A stretch of DNA of 64,000 bases from Cytobacillus oceanisediminis (GCF_003182355.1 NZ_QGTW01000019.1:20411-84410), one strand, 5' to 3'; numbered from the stretch's first letter, positions 24,282-33,767 are shown. Notes: a model not told the origin generated them from the sequence alone. A program made the numbers and translations.

Positions 24282-25493
24282 TTAATGGGCTACCGCAACA
24301 GGAATGTACAGCACTTGCCCTTCATAAATATCCTGATTTATTTCCAGGTGATTCACCCTTAATAATTGCTGGGCAGGAATATCATACCTTTCAGCAATTG
24401 CATCGATTGTATCTCCATTCTGCACAATGCAGACCTTCAGCTTTACATGTTCTTCTTCCTCTTCTTTGCGGGCAAAGAATTCAGTTAAAGACATACTTTT
24501 CTTTTTCGAAAATTTCTTCTTTTTGGCTTCCTGTTCAGAAGATGATGATGATTCTTCCTCCTCGGGACTTTCCTGTACAGCCATTTCTTCAGGCTTCTTT
24601 TCATAGGAAGGGCTATCCGATTCTAATGCTTCCGTCATTTGATAGATTTCCTGTGCTGAAGGTGGCGCTTCCTCACTCCGCTGGGAAGCAAATGAAATTT
24701 CTGGTGTAGATTCTGCAGGCTGTTCTTCTTTTTTCTCCAGTATTTCTTCAGTTGCTGCTGGAGCTTCCTGCTGCTCTACTTCAGTTTCAGGCTGTTTCCT
24801 TGCCTCTGCCTCAAATGGTACAAATACCTCTTCAGGCTCAGCCTGTTCCTCTTGGTCTTCCTCTATCCTATTCTCTTCCACTGCAAAATCGGAAACCGGC
24901 TCAGCATTTTCGTCCTCATGTTCTTTTTCCTGATAGGCTGAGCATTCCTCCTGGTTTACCGCCTCTTTCTCAGTCTCCTCAACAGCAGCTGTTGATCTCT
25001 GAAGCGGCTCAAGCTGTTCGACTTCAACTTCCTCCTGCCATTCCTGAACAGGTATATGCTGCTGATCGCCATATAATCCGGTGATCGTTAAATTGGCTGT
25101 CAATTTCATGCAGCTTCTTTCCGGCAGAACATAATCAAAAGATTCTACCGCTACGTCAATATCATAAATGCTTTGGATCCTATTATTTGGGATTGTAATA
25201 TCGACGGGAAAATAGTGTTTAAATTCGCAGGTCCCCTCTTCTCTTTCCTCAACTGCCTGAACGAATTTGGCTCCTGCAAAAACCTCTTCATCACCGGCTG
25301 CTTCTGCATCACTCCGTTTATACTCACCTGCTAGTTCAAGCGCTCCCTGAATCGTTACATATTGATCGCTTTCCTGAATAGTTATATTGGGATCTAACGA
25401 AATTGAAATCAGTTCTGATACTTCCTGTCCTTTTTGAAACCAGACCGATTCTTCTAAAGAAAATCGTAAGCACGATGGATTCCCCTGAGACAA
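24282..25493 (-). CDS. spoVID: SpoVID spore coat morphogenetic protein (LysM)
   Basis: SpoVID drives encasement of the forespore by coat proteins. The N-terminal ~130 residues (LRFSLEESVWFQKGQEVSEL, then SISLDPNITIQ) match the conserved SpoVID N-terminal domain. A long Glu-rich low-complexity middle follows. The C-terminus is a LysM module (KVCIVQNGDTIDAIAERYDI ... GQVLYIP). At ~404 residues it is shorter than the B. subtilis protein in the acidic middle. I chose the TTG at 25493 because GGGAGGAG lies 5 nt upstream and the sequence then matches the family start; an ATG at 25529 would add twelve residues. A sigma-E-like promoter lies upstream. ysxE follows downstream. Confidence 0.92.
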   Translation of the reverse strand: MSQGNPSCLRFSLEESVWFQKGQEVSELISISLDPNITIQESDQYVTIQGALELAGEYKRSDAEAAGDEEVFAGAKFVQAVEEREEGTCEFKHYFPVDITIPNNRIQSIYDIDVAVESFDYVLPERSCMKLTANLTITGLYGDQQHIPVQEWQEEVEVEQLEPLQRSTAAVEETEKEAVNQEECSAYQEKEHEDENAEPVSDFAVEENRIEEDQEEQAEPEEVFVPFEAEARKQPETEVEQQEAPAATEEILEKKEEQPAESTPEISFASQRSEEAPPSAQEIYQMTEALESDSPSYEKKPEEMAVQESPEEEESSSSSEQEAKKKKFSKKKSMSLTEFFARKEEEEEHVKLKVCIVQNGDTIDAIAERYDIPAQQLLRVNHLEINQDIYEGQVLYIPVAVAH

Positions 25494-25542
25494 AGCGACT
25501 CCTCCCTTCAAATCTTCACGTTTAATCACTATGTCATTAACA

Positions 25543-25571
25543 ATCCTATGAGAGTTATATATACTTTATGA
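25543..25571 (-). promoter_or_regulatory. Possible sigma-E promoter of spoVID
   Basis: On the minus strand TCATAAA (25571-25565), a 14-bp spacer and CATAGGAT (25550-25543) fit the sigma-E pattern in 5 of 7 and 6 of 8 positions. spoVID is sigma-E dependent in B. subtilis, which supports this. Confidence 0.45.
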
Positions 25572-25579
25572 TTAGAAAA

Positions 25580-25613
25580 TAAAGCTCAGAAAGATTCTTT
25601 ACTTATTGAGCTT
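25580..25613 (-). terminator. Hairpin upstream of spoVID
   Basis: On the minus strand AAAGCTCA/TGAGCTTT with a long loop is followed by ATTTTCT. It lies between repeat copy 2 and the spoVID promoter. It may be a backup terminator for the heme operon. Confidence 0.4.
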
Positions 25614-25631
25614 TCTATCCTAGTTAAGATA

Positions 25632-25868
25632 AGGCTTTGTAACTTTGAGGTATTGATTTCAGCTGCACTCAGCGAACCGCGGGCTTCCGCCGCTCCTCGG
25701 CGTTCTACGCCTGCGGGGTCTCCCTAGGTACGCTTTTCCCGCAGGACTTTGCGTAAACCACTTTGAATAAACACCGCACGAAGAAAATGCGAATGCATTT
25801 TTGAGGGATCTATCGTCTTCCGCTCCAATCAACACAGTGCTAAATCAACGATTAGCTTTTAACACAGG
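25632..25868. repeat. Dispersed inverted-repeat element, family A, copy 2
   Basis: About 237 bp. The left end (AGGCTTTGTAAC) and right end (TTTTAACACAGG) are imperfect inverted repeats. The interior has ACTCAGCGAACCGCGGGC, the palindromic CCTGCGGG...CCCGCAGG, AGAAAATGCGAATGCATTTT and CTTCCGCTCCAATCAA, all shared with copies 3 and 4. It lies between the hemL terminator and spoVID. Confidence 0.9.
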
Positions 25869-25871
25869 GAC

Positions 25872-25901
25872 AAAAAAACACCCATCAAATTGATGAGTGT
25901 T
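25872..25901 (-). terminator. Terminator of the hemAXCDBL operon
   Basis: On the minus strand ACACTCATCAA/TTGATGGGTGT (one G-U pair) is followed by seven T, ten bases after the hemL stop. Confidence 0.93.
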
Positions 25902-25909
25902 AAATCGTT

Positions 25910-27196
25910 TTATTTTAATTTGGAAAATGCCTTTTCAGCAGCCTCTACCGTCTTTTCAATATCTTCATCTGTATGCGCAGTTGAGAGGAAAAGACCTTCA
26001 AATTGGGATGGGGGAAGGAAGACACCCTGATTTGCCATTTCCCTGTAGTATTCTGCAAAGTATTCCAGATTGGATGTTTTTGCTTTTTCATAGTTAATAA
26101 CATCTTCATTCGTAAAGAAGAAACCGATCATAGACCCGGCACGATTAATTGTATGCGGGATATCATATTTTTCTGCGGCAGCTTTTAAGCCCTCTTCCAG
26201 CCTGTCTGCCTTCCGTTCAAACTCTTTATACGAATCAGGAGTAAGCTGGCTTAATGTCTCAAAGCCGGCTGTCATCGCAAGTGGATTACCGGATAACGTG
26301 CCAGCCTGGTAAATTGGACCGCTCGGTGCAATTTGCTTCATGATTTCAGCTTTACCGCCGTATGCACCGACAGGCAGGCCTCCACCAATAACCTTGCCCA
26401 AACATGTAATATCCGGTGTTACATTGAAGTAACCCTGGGCACAATTGTAACCAACACGGAAACCGGTCATAACTTCATCAAAGATCAGCAAAGAACCATT
26501 TTGCTCAGTGATCTCTCTCAAGCCTTCAAGGAAGCCAGGCTGAGGAGGAACTACGCCCATATTCCCTGCAACAGGCTCAACAATGACTCCTGCAATATCA
26601 TCACCGTATTGTTCAAAAGCATAACGGACGCTTTCAAGGTCATTATAAGGAACAGTAATTGTATTTTTGGCAATACCTTCAGGAACTCCAGGACTGTCTG
26701 GAAGTCCAAGTGTTGCTACACCAGAACCCGCTTTTATTAGCAGGGAGTCCCCGTGGCCATGATAGCAGCCTTCAAACTTCATGATCTTATTTCGGCCTGT
26801 ATAGCCTCGGGCTAATCGCAATGCACTCATTGTTGCTTCTGTACCTGATGAAACCATGCGCACCACTTCGATGGATGGCACACGTTCAATGACCAGCTTA
26901 GCAAGTTCATTTTCAATTTCAGTCGGTGCACCGAAGCTCGTCCCCATTTCGGCAACCTTTTTAATTGACTCGACAACACGGTCGTTTGTATGGCCCAGGA
27001 TTAAAGGCCCCCAGGATAAAACATAATCAATGTATTCATTGCCATCAATATCATAGATTTTGGACCCTTTTCCCCGTTCCATGAAAATCGGATCCATATT
27101 GACAGATTTAAAGGCACGGACAGGGGAGTTAACTCCTCCAGGCATCAATTTGCTTGCTTCTTTAAAAGCTTCAATAGATTTTTCGTAAGAGCGCAT
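25910..27196 (-). CDS. hemL: Glutamate-1-semialdehyde 2,1-aminomutase
   Basis: HemL converts glutamate-1-semialdehyde to 5-aminolevulinate. The 428-residue PLP enzyme has the class-III aminotransferase signature with the lysine in TCLGKVIGGGLPVGAYGG and the DEVMTGFR Asp that binds the pyridine nitrogen. It is the last gene of the heme operon, 30 bp after hemB. Length and N-terminus (MRSYEKSIEAFKEASKLMPG) are standard. Confidence 0.97.
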   Translation of the reverse strand: MRSYEKSIEAFKEASKLMPGGVNSPVRAFKSVNMDPIFMERGKGSKIYDIDGNEYIDYVLSWGPLILGHTNDRVVESIKKVAEMGTSFGAPTEIENELAKLVIERVPSIEVVRMVSSGTEATMSALRLARGYTGRNKIMKFEGCYHGHGDSLLIKAGSGVATLGLPDSPGVPEGIAKNTITVPYNDLESVRYAFEQYGDDIAGVIVEPVAGNMGVVPPQPGFLEGLREITEQNGSLLIFDEVMTGFRVGYNCAQGYFNVTPDITCLGKVIGGGLPVGAYGGKAEIMKQIAPSGPIYQAGTLSGNPLAMTAGFETLSQLTPDSYKEFERKADRLEEGLKAAAEKYDIPHTINRAGSMIGFFFTNEDVINYEKAKTSNLEYFAEYYREMANQGVFLPPSQFEGLFLSTAHTDEDIEKTVEAAEKAFSKLK

Positions 27197-27226
27197 GTCA
27201 TCCCTCTTTTCGTTTTATAGGTAAGA

Positions 27227-28207
27227 TTATTGTTGTTCCTTAATCCATCTCGCTGCATCTTTTGCATGATAGGTAATAATTAAATCACAACCGGCCCGCT
27301 TCATGCCAGTTAGCATTTCCATTACAATTTTTTCTTCATCGATCCAGCCATTTTGGGCTGCAGCTTTAACCATGGAATATTCACCGCTCACATTGTATAT
27401 GACAATCGGCAGGTTAATGTTATTTTTTACATCACGGACAATATCAAGGTACGGCATACCTGGTTTTACTATAAGGAAGTCCGCACCCTCCATTAAATCA
27501 GACTCTGCTTCACGCATTGCTTCCATCCGATTGGCTGGATCCATCTGGTATGCTTTACGGTCGCCGAATTGCGGAGTGCTGTCAGCTGCGTCCCGGAAAG
27601 GGCCGTAAAATGCAGATGCATATTTTACAGCATAAGACATAACCGGAATATTTTCAAAGCCCGCTTCATCAAGCCCAGCCCGTATGGCAGCTGTAAAACC
27701 GTCCATCATATTTGAAGGTGCAATTATATCTGCTCCCGCTTTCGCCTGGCTGATGGCAGTCTGTACAAGCAATTCAAGTGATGCGTCATTCAGCACTTCC
27801 CCATTTTCAATCAGTCCGCAATGGCCATGATCCGTATATTCGCAAAGACATGTATCAGCAATGACGATCACTTCAGGAAACTTGGATTTAATAAATCTTG
27901 TTGCTTCCTGGACGATGCCATGTTCATGATAGGCCTGCTGCCCGCATGCATCCTTTTCTTGGGGAATTCCAAATAATAAAACTGATTTAATTCCAAGAGA
28001 AACCACTTCATTCATTTCTTCTTCCAAATGGTCGAGTGAAAGATTGTAAATTCCCGGCATAGAAGAAATTTCTCTTTTGATATCATTTCCCTCAGCTACG
28101 AAGATTGGGTAAATTAAATCCTCTGTACGCAAAAAGTTTTCGCGTACAAGCGCTCTCATGTTTGGGCTTTGGCGAAGCCGTCTATGCCTTGTAAAGTGTA
28201 GATCCAT
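27227..28207 (-). CDS. hemB: Delta-aminolevulinic acid dehydratase (porphobilinogen synthase)
   Basis: HemB condenses two 5-aminolevulinates to porphobilinogen. The 326-residue protein has the zinc-binding cysteine cluster (CLCEYTDHGHCG) and the Schiff-base lysines in MSYAVKYAS and FLIVKPGMPYLD. Its start shares one base with the hemD stop at 28207, so translation is coupled. Confidence 0.97.
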   Translation of the reverse strand: MDLHFTRHRRLRQSPNMRALVRENFLRTEDLIYPIFVAEGNDIKREISSMPGIYNLSLDHLEEEMNEVVSLGIKSVLLFGIPQEKDACGQQAYHEHGIVQEATRFIKSKFPEVIVIADTCLCEYTDHGHCGLIENGEVLNDASLELLVQTAISQAKAGADIIAPSNMMDGFTAAIRAGLDEAGFENIPVMSYAVKYASAFYGPFRDAADSTPQFGDRKAYQMDPANRMEAMREAESDLMEGADFLIVKPGMPYLDIVRDVKNNINLPIVIYNVSGEYSMVKAAAQNGWIDEEKIVMEMLTGMKRAGCDLIITYHAKDAARWIKEQQ

Positions 28208-28998
28208 TAATTTTCCCTCCTGGTATTTGTTTTCAAATAGGCTATAATACTTTTAAGCATGCTATATACGGTATACTCTTCCGGAACAGCATGGACCTGC
28301 AAACCGTAGGCTTCTGCTCTTTCTTTTGTTACAGGGCCAATACAGCTGATCAAGCTGCCCTTTATAGAATCTAGATATCCAAGTTCCTTTATGGCCCCCA
28401 TGAAATGATCCACAGTTGAAGGGCTTGTAAAAGTCAGGATATCTATCCCTTTCCCGGAAAGCTGCTTTTTTAACAAGTCAATGCTTTCTTCTGGAAAAAA
28501 GGTCTTATAAACGATGATTTCATCTACCTCGGCGCCTTTTTCAGAAAGGGCTGCGGCAATATAGTCCCTTGCCAGATTTCCTTTGGGAATCAACACCTTG
28601 GTTCCTTTTTCAACGAATGGCAAAAAATCCTCAACAAATCCCTCTGCAACAAATTCCCGGGGTATAAAGTCCGCTTTAATCCCTTTATCCGCAAGGCATT
28701 TTCGCGTCTTTTCACCGATAACTGCGATTTTCGGAATAATTTTATTGAAATTCATTTTGTAATTCTCAAAGAAAGCTTCAACAGCTGTTTTACTTGTGAA
28801 GATTACCCAGTCATAAGTATGGATACGCTTTCGCGCTGCAGAAAAAACTTCCGGGTTCCTTATAGGCATAAAAGCAATCAGGGGGATCTCCACTGGTATC
28901 CCCCCATAGTTTTTAACAAGCTTTGAATAGGCCTGAGCCTGTTTTTTCCCTCTTGGCACCAAAACAGTCATGCCTTTTAAAGGGGAGGAAAGGGTCAT
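28207..28998 (-). CDS. hemD: Uroporphyrinogen-III synthase
   Basis: HemD closes and inverts ring D of hydroxymethylbilane to make uroporphyrinogen III. The 263-residue two-lobed protein shows family landmarks such as DWVIFTSKTAVEAFF, LTFTSPSTVDHFMG and SCIGPVTKERAEAYGL. The family is poorly conserved, but position between hemC and hemB removes doubt. It overlaps hemC by four bases. Confidence 0.93.
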   Translation of the reverse strand: MTLSSPLKGMTVLVPRGKKQAQAYSKLVKNYGGIPVEIPLIAFMPIRNPEVFSAARKRIHTYDWVIFTSKTAVEAFFENYKMNFNKIIPKIAVIGEKTRKCLADKGIKADFIPREFVAEGFVEDFLPFVEKGTKVLIPKGNLARDYIAAALSEKGAEVDEIIVYKTFFPEESIDLLKKQLSGKGIDILTFTSPSTVDHFMGAIKELGYLDSIKGSLISCIGPVTKERAEAYGLQVHAVPEEYTVYSMLKSIIAYLKTNTRREN

Positions 28999-29930
28999 TG
29001 CCCGTCAAGCTCCTCTTTTACCTGGTCAATCAGTTCTTTAGCTCCCTGTTCAGTTAACTTCTCAGCCATTTTAATCCCGACCTCTTCTGGATTTGTACCT
29101 GTTAACGCTTCCTTATAAATGACTTTTCCGTCAGGTGAACCGACAAGGCCAGTTAATTCAATTTCACCTGTCTCATTAAGTGTGGCATATCCTGCAATCG
29201 GCACCTGGCAGCCGCCCTCCATTTTATGAAGAAACGCCCGCTCTGCCCTAACAGTTTGATTTGTCTTACGGCATGTGAATTTGTCCAGCAACGCAAGAAG
29301 CTCTTCATCGCTTTCGCGGCACTCAATGGAGAGCGCGCCCTGGCCAACAGCCGGCACGCAGACTTCAGGCTCCAAAAATTCTGTCACAACATCAGAAGCC
29401 CAGCCCATTCTGGACAGTCCAGCCGCTGCGAGAATTATCGCGTCATACTCTTCCGATTCGAGCTTTGCTAATCTTGTATCTATATTTCCTCTAATCCATT
29501 TAATCTCCAAATCAGGGCGCTGGGCTAAAATTTGTGCTCCCCTGCGCAAACTGCTTGTTCCAATAACGGAACCGGCTTTTAAGTCACTGAGCTTAACATG
29601 CCCTTTTGATATTAGCGCATCACGATGGTCTTCCCTTTCAGGAATGCTGCCAATCACAAGGCCTTCAGGCAGGACAGCAGGCATATCCTTCATGCTATGT
29701 ACAGCCATATCAATTTCTTTATCAAACATAGCCTGCTCGATTTCTTTTACAAATAATCCTTTGCCTCCTACCTTGGAAAGTGTTACATCAAGAATTTTAT
29801 CTCCCTTTGTCACGATTTCCTTCACTTCAAACTCAAAGGAAGGATCGATGCTTTTCAATTGATTGATCACCCATTTTGTTTGGGTTAGGGCTAGCTTGCT
29901 TCGTCGTGAACCAACAATAATTTTTCTCAT
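28995..29930 (-). CDS. hemC: Porphobilinogen deaminase (hydroxymethylbilane synthase)
   Basis: HemC polymerises four porphobilinogens. The 311-residue protein has the N-terminal GSRRSKLALTQT motif, the HSMKDMP catalytic Asp motif, the arginine-rich GTSSLRR substrate motif and the dipyrromethane cofactor cysteine in KMEGGCQVPIAGYA. It is third in the operon after hemX. Confidence 0.97.
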   Translation of the reverse strand: MRKIIVGSRRSKLALTQTKWVINQLKSIDPSFEFEVKEIVTKGDKILDVTLSKVGGKGLFVKEIEQAMFDKEIDMAVHSMKDMPAVLPEGLVIGSIPEREDHRDALISKGHVKLSDLKAGSVIGTSSLRRGAQILAQRPDLEIKWIRGNIDTRLAKLESEEYDAIILAAAGLSRMGWASDVVTEFLEPEVCVPAVGQGALSIECRESDEELLALLDKFTCRKTNQTVRAERAFLHKMEGGCQVPIAGYATLNETGEIELTGLVGSPDGKVIYKEALTGTNPEEVGIKMAEKLTEQGAKELIDQVKEELDGQ

Positions 29931-29980
29931 GACAGCCTCCTACAATTGTCCAACTGCCTGTAAGCTGTGGCCGCTGGGCT

Positions 29981-30814
29981 TTATGAATACCAAAAATGGA
30001 AAGATGAAAGCTTTCCAAACAAAAAGAAATTAATTAATACAATTAAAAAAGATGCTATATTCCATAATGCCAAAGATTTGCCGTATAAACCTTTCCCAAC
30101 TTTCATGTAGAGATAGATACTGTATAAAGCAAGGACAATGAACGACCCGATAACTTTCGAATCGAACCAAACCATATCAGGCACTTTGAGATAAGCCCAC
30201 TGTATACCTAAAATTAGGCTTATCATCAGCATAGGTACACCAATAACGTTTAATACATATGACAAATGTTCAAGCTTTGATAAATCCGTTATCCGCAGCA
30301 ATCTGGTTCCCCATTTTTTCCTTTTAAGCAAATCATATTGAATTAAATATAGTAATGAAAAAACAAAGGAGAGAGAAAAAGCCCCATAAGAAAGAATCGC
30401 AACGGTTATATGGATCAGCAGAAGTTCTGAAATAAGCTGCTGCGCCTTTACAGCCGAATCAATCTGAACGGGTGCGAATGTATGGATGGCCATAATAATA
30501 AAGCCGAGAACATTTGTAAAAAAGACGATAAAGTCGACCCTGAGAAGCCGGTTAATCCCCAGTGAAAGAGTGATAAGAACCCAAGCATAGAAATAAAGGC
30601 CCTCAAAAATCGTCAGTACCGGGAACCTGCCTGTATTTATCATATATAGAACAAGAAATACGGTCTGCAATACCCAAACAAATGCAAGTAACCAGAAGGC
30701 AATTCGGTTCGCCTTCCGGTTATGATGAAGAAAATCGATAAAATATAAAAGGACACATAAGGCATACAGAACCACCGTAAATTCATGCAGCCGTGTCATA
30801 TAGATGTCAAACAT
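29981..30814 (-). CDS. hemX: HemX, membrane protein of the heme operon (cytochrome c assembly-like)
   Basis: HemX is a 277-residue protein with about eight membrane helices related to the CcsA/ResC cytochrome-assembly family (CYTC_asm). In B. subtilis it lowers the amount of HemA. It lacks the WWD haem-handling motif of true CcsA proteins as far as I can see. It lies 14 bp after hemA and 50 bp before hemC, as in B. subtilis. Confidence 0.92.
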   Translation of the reverse strand: MFDIYMTRLHEFTVVLYALCVLLYFIDFLHHNRKANRIAFWLLAFVWVLQTVFLVLYMINTGRFPVLTIFEGLYFYAWVLITLSLGINRLLRVDFIVFFTNVLGFIIMAIHTFAPVQIDSAVKAQQLISELLLIHITVAILSYGAFSLSFVFSLLYLIQYDLLKRKKWGTRLLRITDLSKLEHLSYVLNVIGVPMLMISLILGIQWAYLKVPDMVWFDSKVIGSFIVLALYSIYLYMKVGKGLYGKSLALWNIASFLIVLINFFLFGKLSSFHFWYS

Positions 30815-30828
30815 GGACAGAACCCCTC

Positions 30829-32175
30829 TTATGATTGAAAGGAAGCCTGCGGTGATTGAGCGATAGCGTGTTTAGGTTTGGCTGCGTACACGTTCTGCTG
30901 CTCTGAAACAAGTTCTTCTATATTAAAGATTTTTACAAATAAATCTAATGCCTGTTCGGAATCTTTCTGTCCAGCCATTTCTTTAGCTTGTAAAATAGGA
31001 TCTTTTAATAGCTGATTGATGATGCTCTTTGTATGCTTGTTCAACACCTTTTTATCACGATCACTCAAGTGAGGCAGCTTTCTTTCAATGCTTGTCATGG
31101 TTTCACTCTGTATAGCCAGTGCTTTCTCACGCAATGCAGAAATAACCGGAACAACTCCAAGCAAATTCAGCCATTGTTTGAAGTCAACAATTTCTCCCTC
31201 AACCATCAGCTGAATTTTTTCTGCTGCCTTTTTCCGCTCCTGAAGGTTCGATTCGACAATTCCCTCAAGATCATCAATATCATATAGGAAAATGCTGTCC
31301 AATTCAGCCAGCTTTGGGTCCAAATCCCGCGGTACGGCAATATCCACCATAAACAGAGGCTTGCCTTTGCGCTTTTTTTCCACGTTAGCCATCATGTCCT
31401 TAGTAATAACAAACTCTTTGGCTCCAGTTGAACTAATCAAAATATCAGCATCCATAAGGGAGCTTTGCAGCTCATCCAGTGTCTTTGCTTCACCGGCATA
31501 ACGGCTTGCAAGATCCTGAGCTTTTACATAAGTGCGGTTAATGACCGTTACTTTGCTCGCTCCATTAGCATGAAGGTTCTGGATTGCAAGCTCTCCCATT
31601 TTGCCAGCACCTAAAATAAGGACATGCTTATTTTCAAGCGTACCGAATATTTTTTTAGCCAGTTCTACGGCTGCGTAGCTGACAGAAACAGCATTGGCAC
31701 CTATTTCAGTTTCCGAATGTGCACGCTTCGCAAGAGTTACCGCCTGCTTAAACAGGTGGTTGAATACCGTACCAGTCGTATTTTCTGATTGAGCCTCCAG
31801 AAAGCTTGACCGCACCTGTCCCAAAATTTGTGTTTCTCCAAGAATCATGGAATTCAGTCCGCATGAAACTTTAAATAAATGCTCTATTGCCCCATCCTCT
31901 TCATAGATAAACAGGAAAGGAGAAAATTCGCTTTGATCCATATTAAAATGCTCTGCCAGAAATTCCTTTATATAATAACGGCCAGTATGAAGCTGGTCCA
32001 CCACCGCATAAATTTCGGTCCGATTGCATGTAGACAGAATAACATTCTCTAAGATGCTCTTTTTATCATTCAATGTCTTCATAGCATCGCCCAATTGTGA
32101 AGAATTAAAGGTTAGACGCTCACGAATTTCAACAGGGGCAGTTTTATAATTTAGACCGACGACCAAGATATGCAT
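30829..32175 (-). CDS. hemA: Glutamyl-tRNA reductase
   Basis: HemA reduces Glu-tRNA(Glu) to glutamate-1-semialdehyde, the first and regulated step of the C5 heme pathway. The N-terminus MHILVVGLNYKTAPVEIRE and the catalytic cysteine in LSTCNRTEIYAV are intact. A Rossmann NADPH site (VLILGAGKMGELA) and the C-terminal dimerisation helices follow. The start is ATG at 32175, ten bases after GGGGGTG; the frame is open to an ATG at 32205 that lacks a site. It heads the six-gene operon hemA-hemX-hemC-hemD-hemB-hemL. The protein has 449 codons including the stop. Confidence 0.96.
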   Translation of the reverse strand: MHILVVGLNYKTAPVEIRERLTFNSSQLGDAMKTLNDKKSILENVILSTCNRTEIYAVVDQLHTGRYYIKEFLAEHFNMDQSEFSPFLFIYEEDGAIEHLFKVSCGLNSMILGETQILGQVRSSFLEAQSENTTGTVFNHLFKQAVTLAKRAHSETEIGANAVSVSYAAVELAKKIFGTLENKHVLILGAGKMGELAIQNLHANGASKVTVINRTYVKAQDLASRYAGEAKTLDELQSSLMDADILISSTGAKEFVITKDMMANVEKKRKGKPLFMVDIAVPRDLDPKLAELDSIFLYDIDDLEGIVESNLQERKKAAEKIQLMVEGEIVDFKQWLNLLGVVPVISALREKALAIQSETMTSIERKLPHLSDRDKKVLNKHTKSIINQLLKDPILQAKEMAGQKDSEQALDLFVKIFNIEELVSEQQNVYAAKPKHAIAQSPQASFQS

Positions 32176-32219
32176 TTGAAATTGACACCCCCAGATAAAT
32201 TGCATAGTTCTCTAAGATA

Positions 32220-32248
32220 ATTATATCACTTCTATTTATTTAATTTAA
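32220..32248 (-). promoter_or_regulatory. Extended -10 promoter of the hem operon
   Basis: On the minus strand TGATATAAT gives a perfect TATAAT (32225-32220) with a TGN extension; the -35 is weak (TTAAAT at 17 bp). Around the -10 there is an 11-of-15 match to the PerR box TTATAATNATTATAA. PerR controls this operon in B. subtilis, but the match here is too loose to rely on. Confidence 0.5.
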
Positions 32249-32310
32249 TGCTAAAATGTGAACAGAAATTGAACACATATGTTAATATGTTTTAGACAGG
32301 AAAAGTATAA

Positions 32311-32373
32311 TCCGTCCGCTTATCGGCTTATGATCTCAAGCCGTGGCGCTTGAAGCTAGACAGCAGGCTACTA
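32311..32373. repeat. Partial copy of dispersed repeat family B
   Basis: The segment TCGGCTTATGATCTCAAG...GGCGCTTGAAGCTAGACAG resembles the end of the longer element at 42941-43122 read in the opposite direction (GGCTTATGACCTCGAG...GGCGGAGCTAGACAG). It lies upstream of the hemA promoter. The match is clear but short. Confidence 0.55.
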
Positions 32374-32490
32374 AAAAGATATAAAAATTATATTTAATAA
32401 CTTACCTATGAAATAGACAAATACTCCCTTAAGTACATTAACAAAAAAACTTGCCAGATTCAAGTGAACCTTATTGGAAGTGGTGTTTTA

Positions 32491-32976
32491 ATGAAAAATC
32501 AGCGTTTTTTTCCGGGAATAATCTTGATCGGCTTTGGAGCCTACTTTTTTCTGCAGCAAACAAACTTCAGTCCCTTACAGCCGTTTTATACTTGGCCTAC
32601 TCTTCTTTTGATCGTCGGAGGCGGCTTTTTATTTCAGGCTTATGGCGCCAGAGACTATGAGGCAATTCTGCCAGGTGTGATTTTGGCCGGATTCGGCCTG
32701 CACTTCCATGTTGTGAACCGCCTTGAAATATGGCCCGATCACATAGGAACTTTTATTCTGATCATCGCACTAGGTTTCCTTCTTCGCCACCAAAAGACAG
32801 GCACTGGCTTGTTCCAGGGCATCTTATTTTTAATTCTTGCCGCCATGCTGCTTTTTTATGACAGAGTCATTGAATGGATGGGACTTCTGGAAAATGGCGT
32901 ATCCAGCGCCTGGCGCTTCTGGCCGATTCTCTTAATGCTAATCGGATTCTATTTCTTAATAGCAAAGAAAAAATAG
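32491..32976 (+). CDS. YsxD-like multi-helix membrane protein
   Basis: This plus-strand gene encodes a ~161-residue hydrophobic protein with about seven short membrane segments (FFPGIILIGFGAYFFL, WPTLLLIVGGGFLF, ILPGVILAGFGLHF, FILIIALGFLL and others) ending in KKK. Repeated 'P(G)(I/V)ILIGFG' motifs match the LiaF-type transmembrane (DUF5668) family. I prefer the ATG at 32491 (MKNQRFFPG); a GTG at 32464 gives nine more residues. B. subtilis has ysxD between ysxC and hemA, so it is probably the same gene, though I cannot compare the sequences. It converges with the ABC transporter operon on a shared terminator. Confidence 0.75.
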   Translation: MKNQRFFPGIILIGFGAYFFLQQTNFSPLQPFYTWPTLLLIVGGGFLFQAYGARDYEAILPGVILAGFGLHFHVVNRLEIWPDHIGTFILIIALGFLLRHQKTGTGLFQGILFLILAAMLLFYDRVIEWMGLLENGVSSAWRFWPILLMLIGFYFLIAKKK

Positions 32977-33014
32977 AAAAGACAGGGGATGCTTTAATCT
33001 TCCCCTGTCTTTTC
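32976..33014. terminator. Bidirectional terminator between ysxD-like gene and ABC transporter
   Basis: AGAAAAGACAGGGGA and TCCCCTGTCTTTTCT form a 14-15 bp stem with A-run and T-run on either side. It can end the plus-strand gene and the minus-strand ABC operon. Confidence 0.9.
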
Positions 33015-33029
33015 TGTATGCAAACAATA

Positions 33030-33767
33030 CTATAAGACGGAATCCAAAAAGTTCTTGGTCCGCTCTTCTTTTGGATTATTAAACAAATCCTCCGGATGCC
33101 CAACTTCCACAATTCTTCCATCGTGCATATAGACAGCCCAGTCCGCAACCTCTTTCGCAAAGCCCATTTCATGGGTAACGACCACCATGGTCATGCCTTC
33201 TTCAGCCAATTCTTTCATAGTTGAAAGAACTTCCCCGACAAGCTCCGGATCCAAGGCGGATGTCGGCTCATCAAAAAGCATGATATCCGGTTTCATCGCC
33301 AGAGCCCTGGCAATGGCAACACGCTGCTTCTGTCCCCCGGATAGCTTTGATGGATACACGTTTTCCTTGTCAGAAAGTCCCACTTTTCTTAACAGCTCCT
33401 GAGCTTCCTTCCTTACTTGATCTTTAGACAGCTTTTTCACATGCAAGGGTGCTTCCATGACATTCTCGAGAACCGTCATATGAGGAAAAAGGTGAAAATG
33501 CTGGAAAACCATTCCGACCTTTTCCCTGACTTTATTAAGGTCATGGGTTTCTTTTTCAACCTTTTCACCCTCAAAAATGATATTTCCGCTATCTTTAAGC
33601 TCTAGAAAATTCAAGCAGCGGAGCAGTGTGCTTTTTCCGGACCCGCTCGCACCGATCAGGCAAACAACGTCACTTTCTTTCACCGTTATGTCAATATCCT
33701 TTAATACATGCAAATCCCCGAATGATTTATTAAGCTTTTCCACTTTTATCATGTACGATTCACTCAT
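33030..33767 (-). CDS. Polar amino-acid ABC transporter ATP-binding protein
   Basis: This 245-residue GlnQ/HisP-type ATPase energises the importer. It has Walker A GASGSGKSTLL, Q-loop VFQHFHLFPHMTVLENV, signature LSGGQKQRVAIARALA, Walker B IMLFDEPTSALDPE and the H-loop VVTHEMGFA. It is the last gene of a binding protein-permease-ATPase operon. The ATG has AAGGAGG upstream. The spacing to the permease stop is 15 bp. Confidence 0.95.
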   Translation of the reverse strand: MSESYMIKVEKLNKSFGDLHVLKDIDITVKESDVVCLIGASGSGKSTLLRCLNFLELKDSGNIIFEGEKVEKETHDLNKVREKVGMVFQHFHLFPHMTVLENVMEAPLHVKKLSKDQVRKEAQELLRKVGLSDKENVYPSKLSGGQKQRVAIARALAMKPDIMLFDEPTSALDPELVGEVLSTMKELAEEGMTMVVVTHEMGFAKEVADWAVYMHDGRIVEVGHPEDLFNNPKEERTKNFLDSVL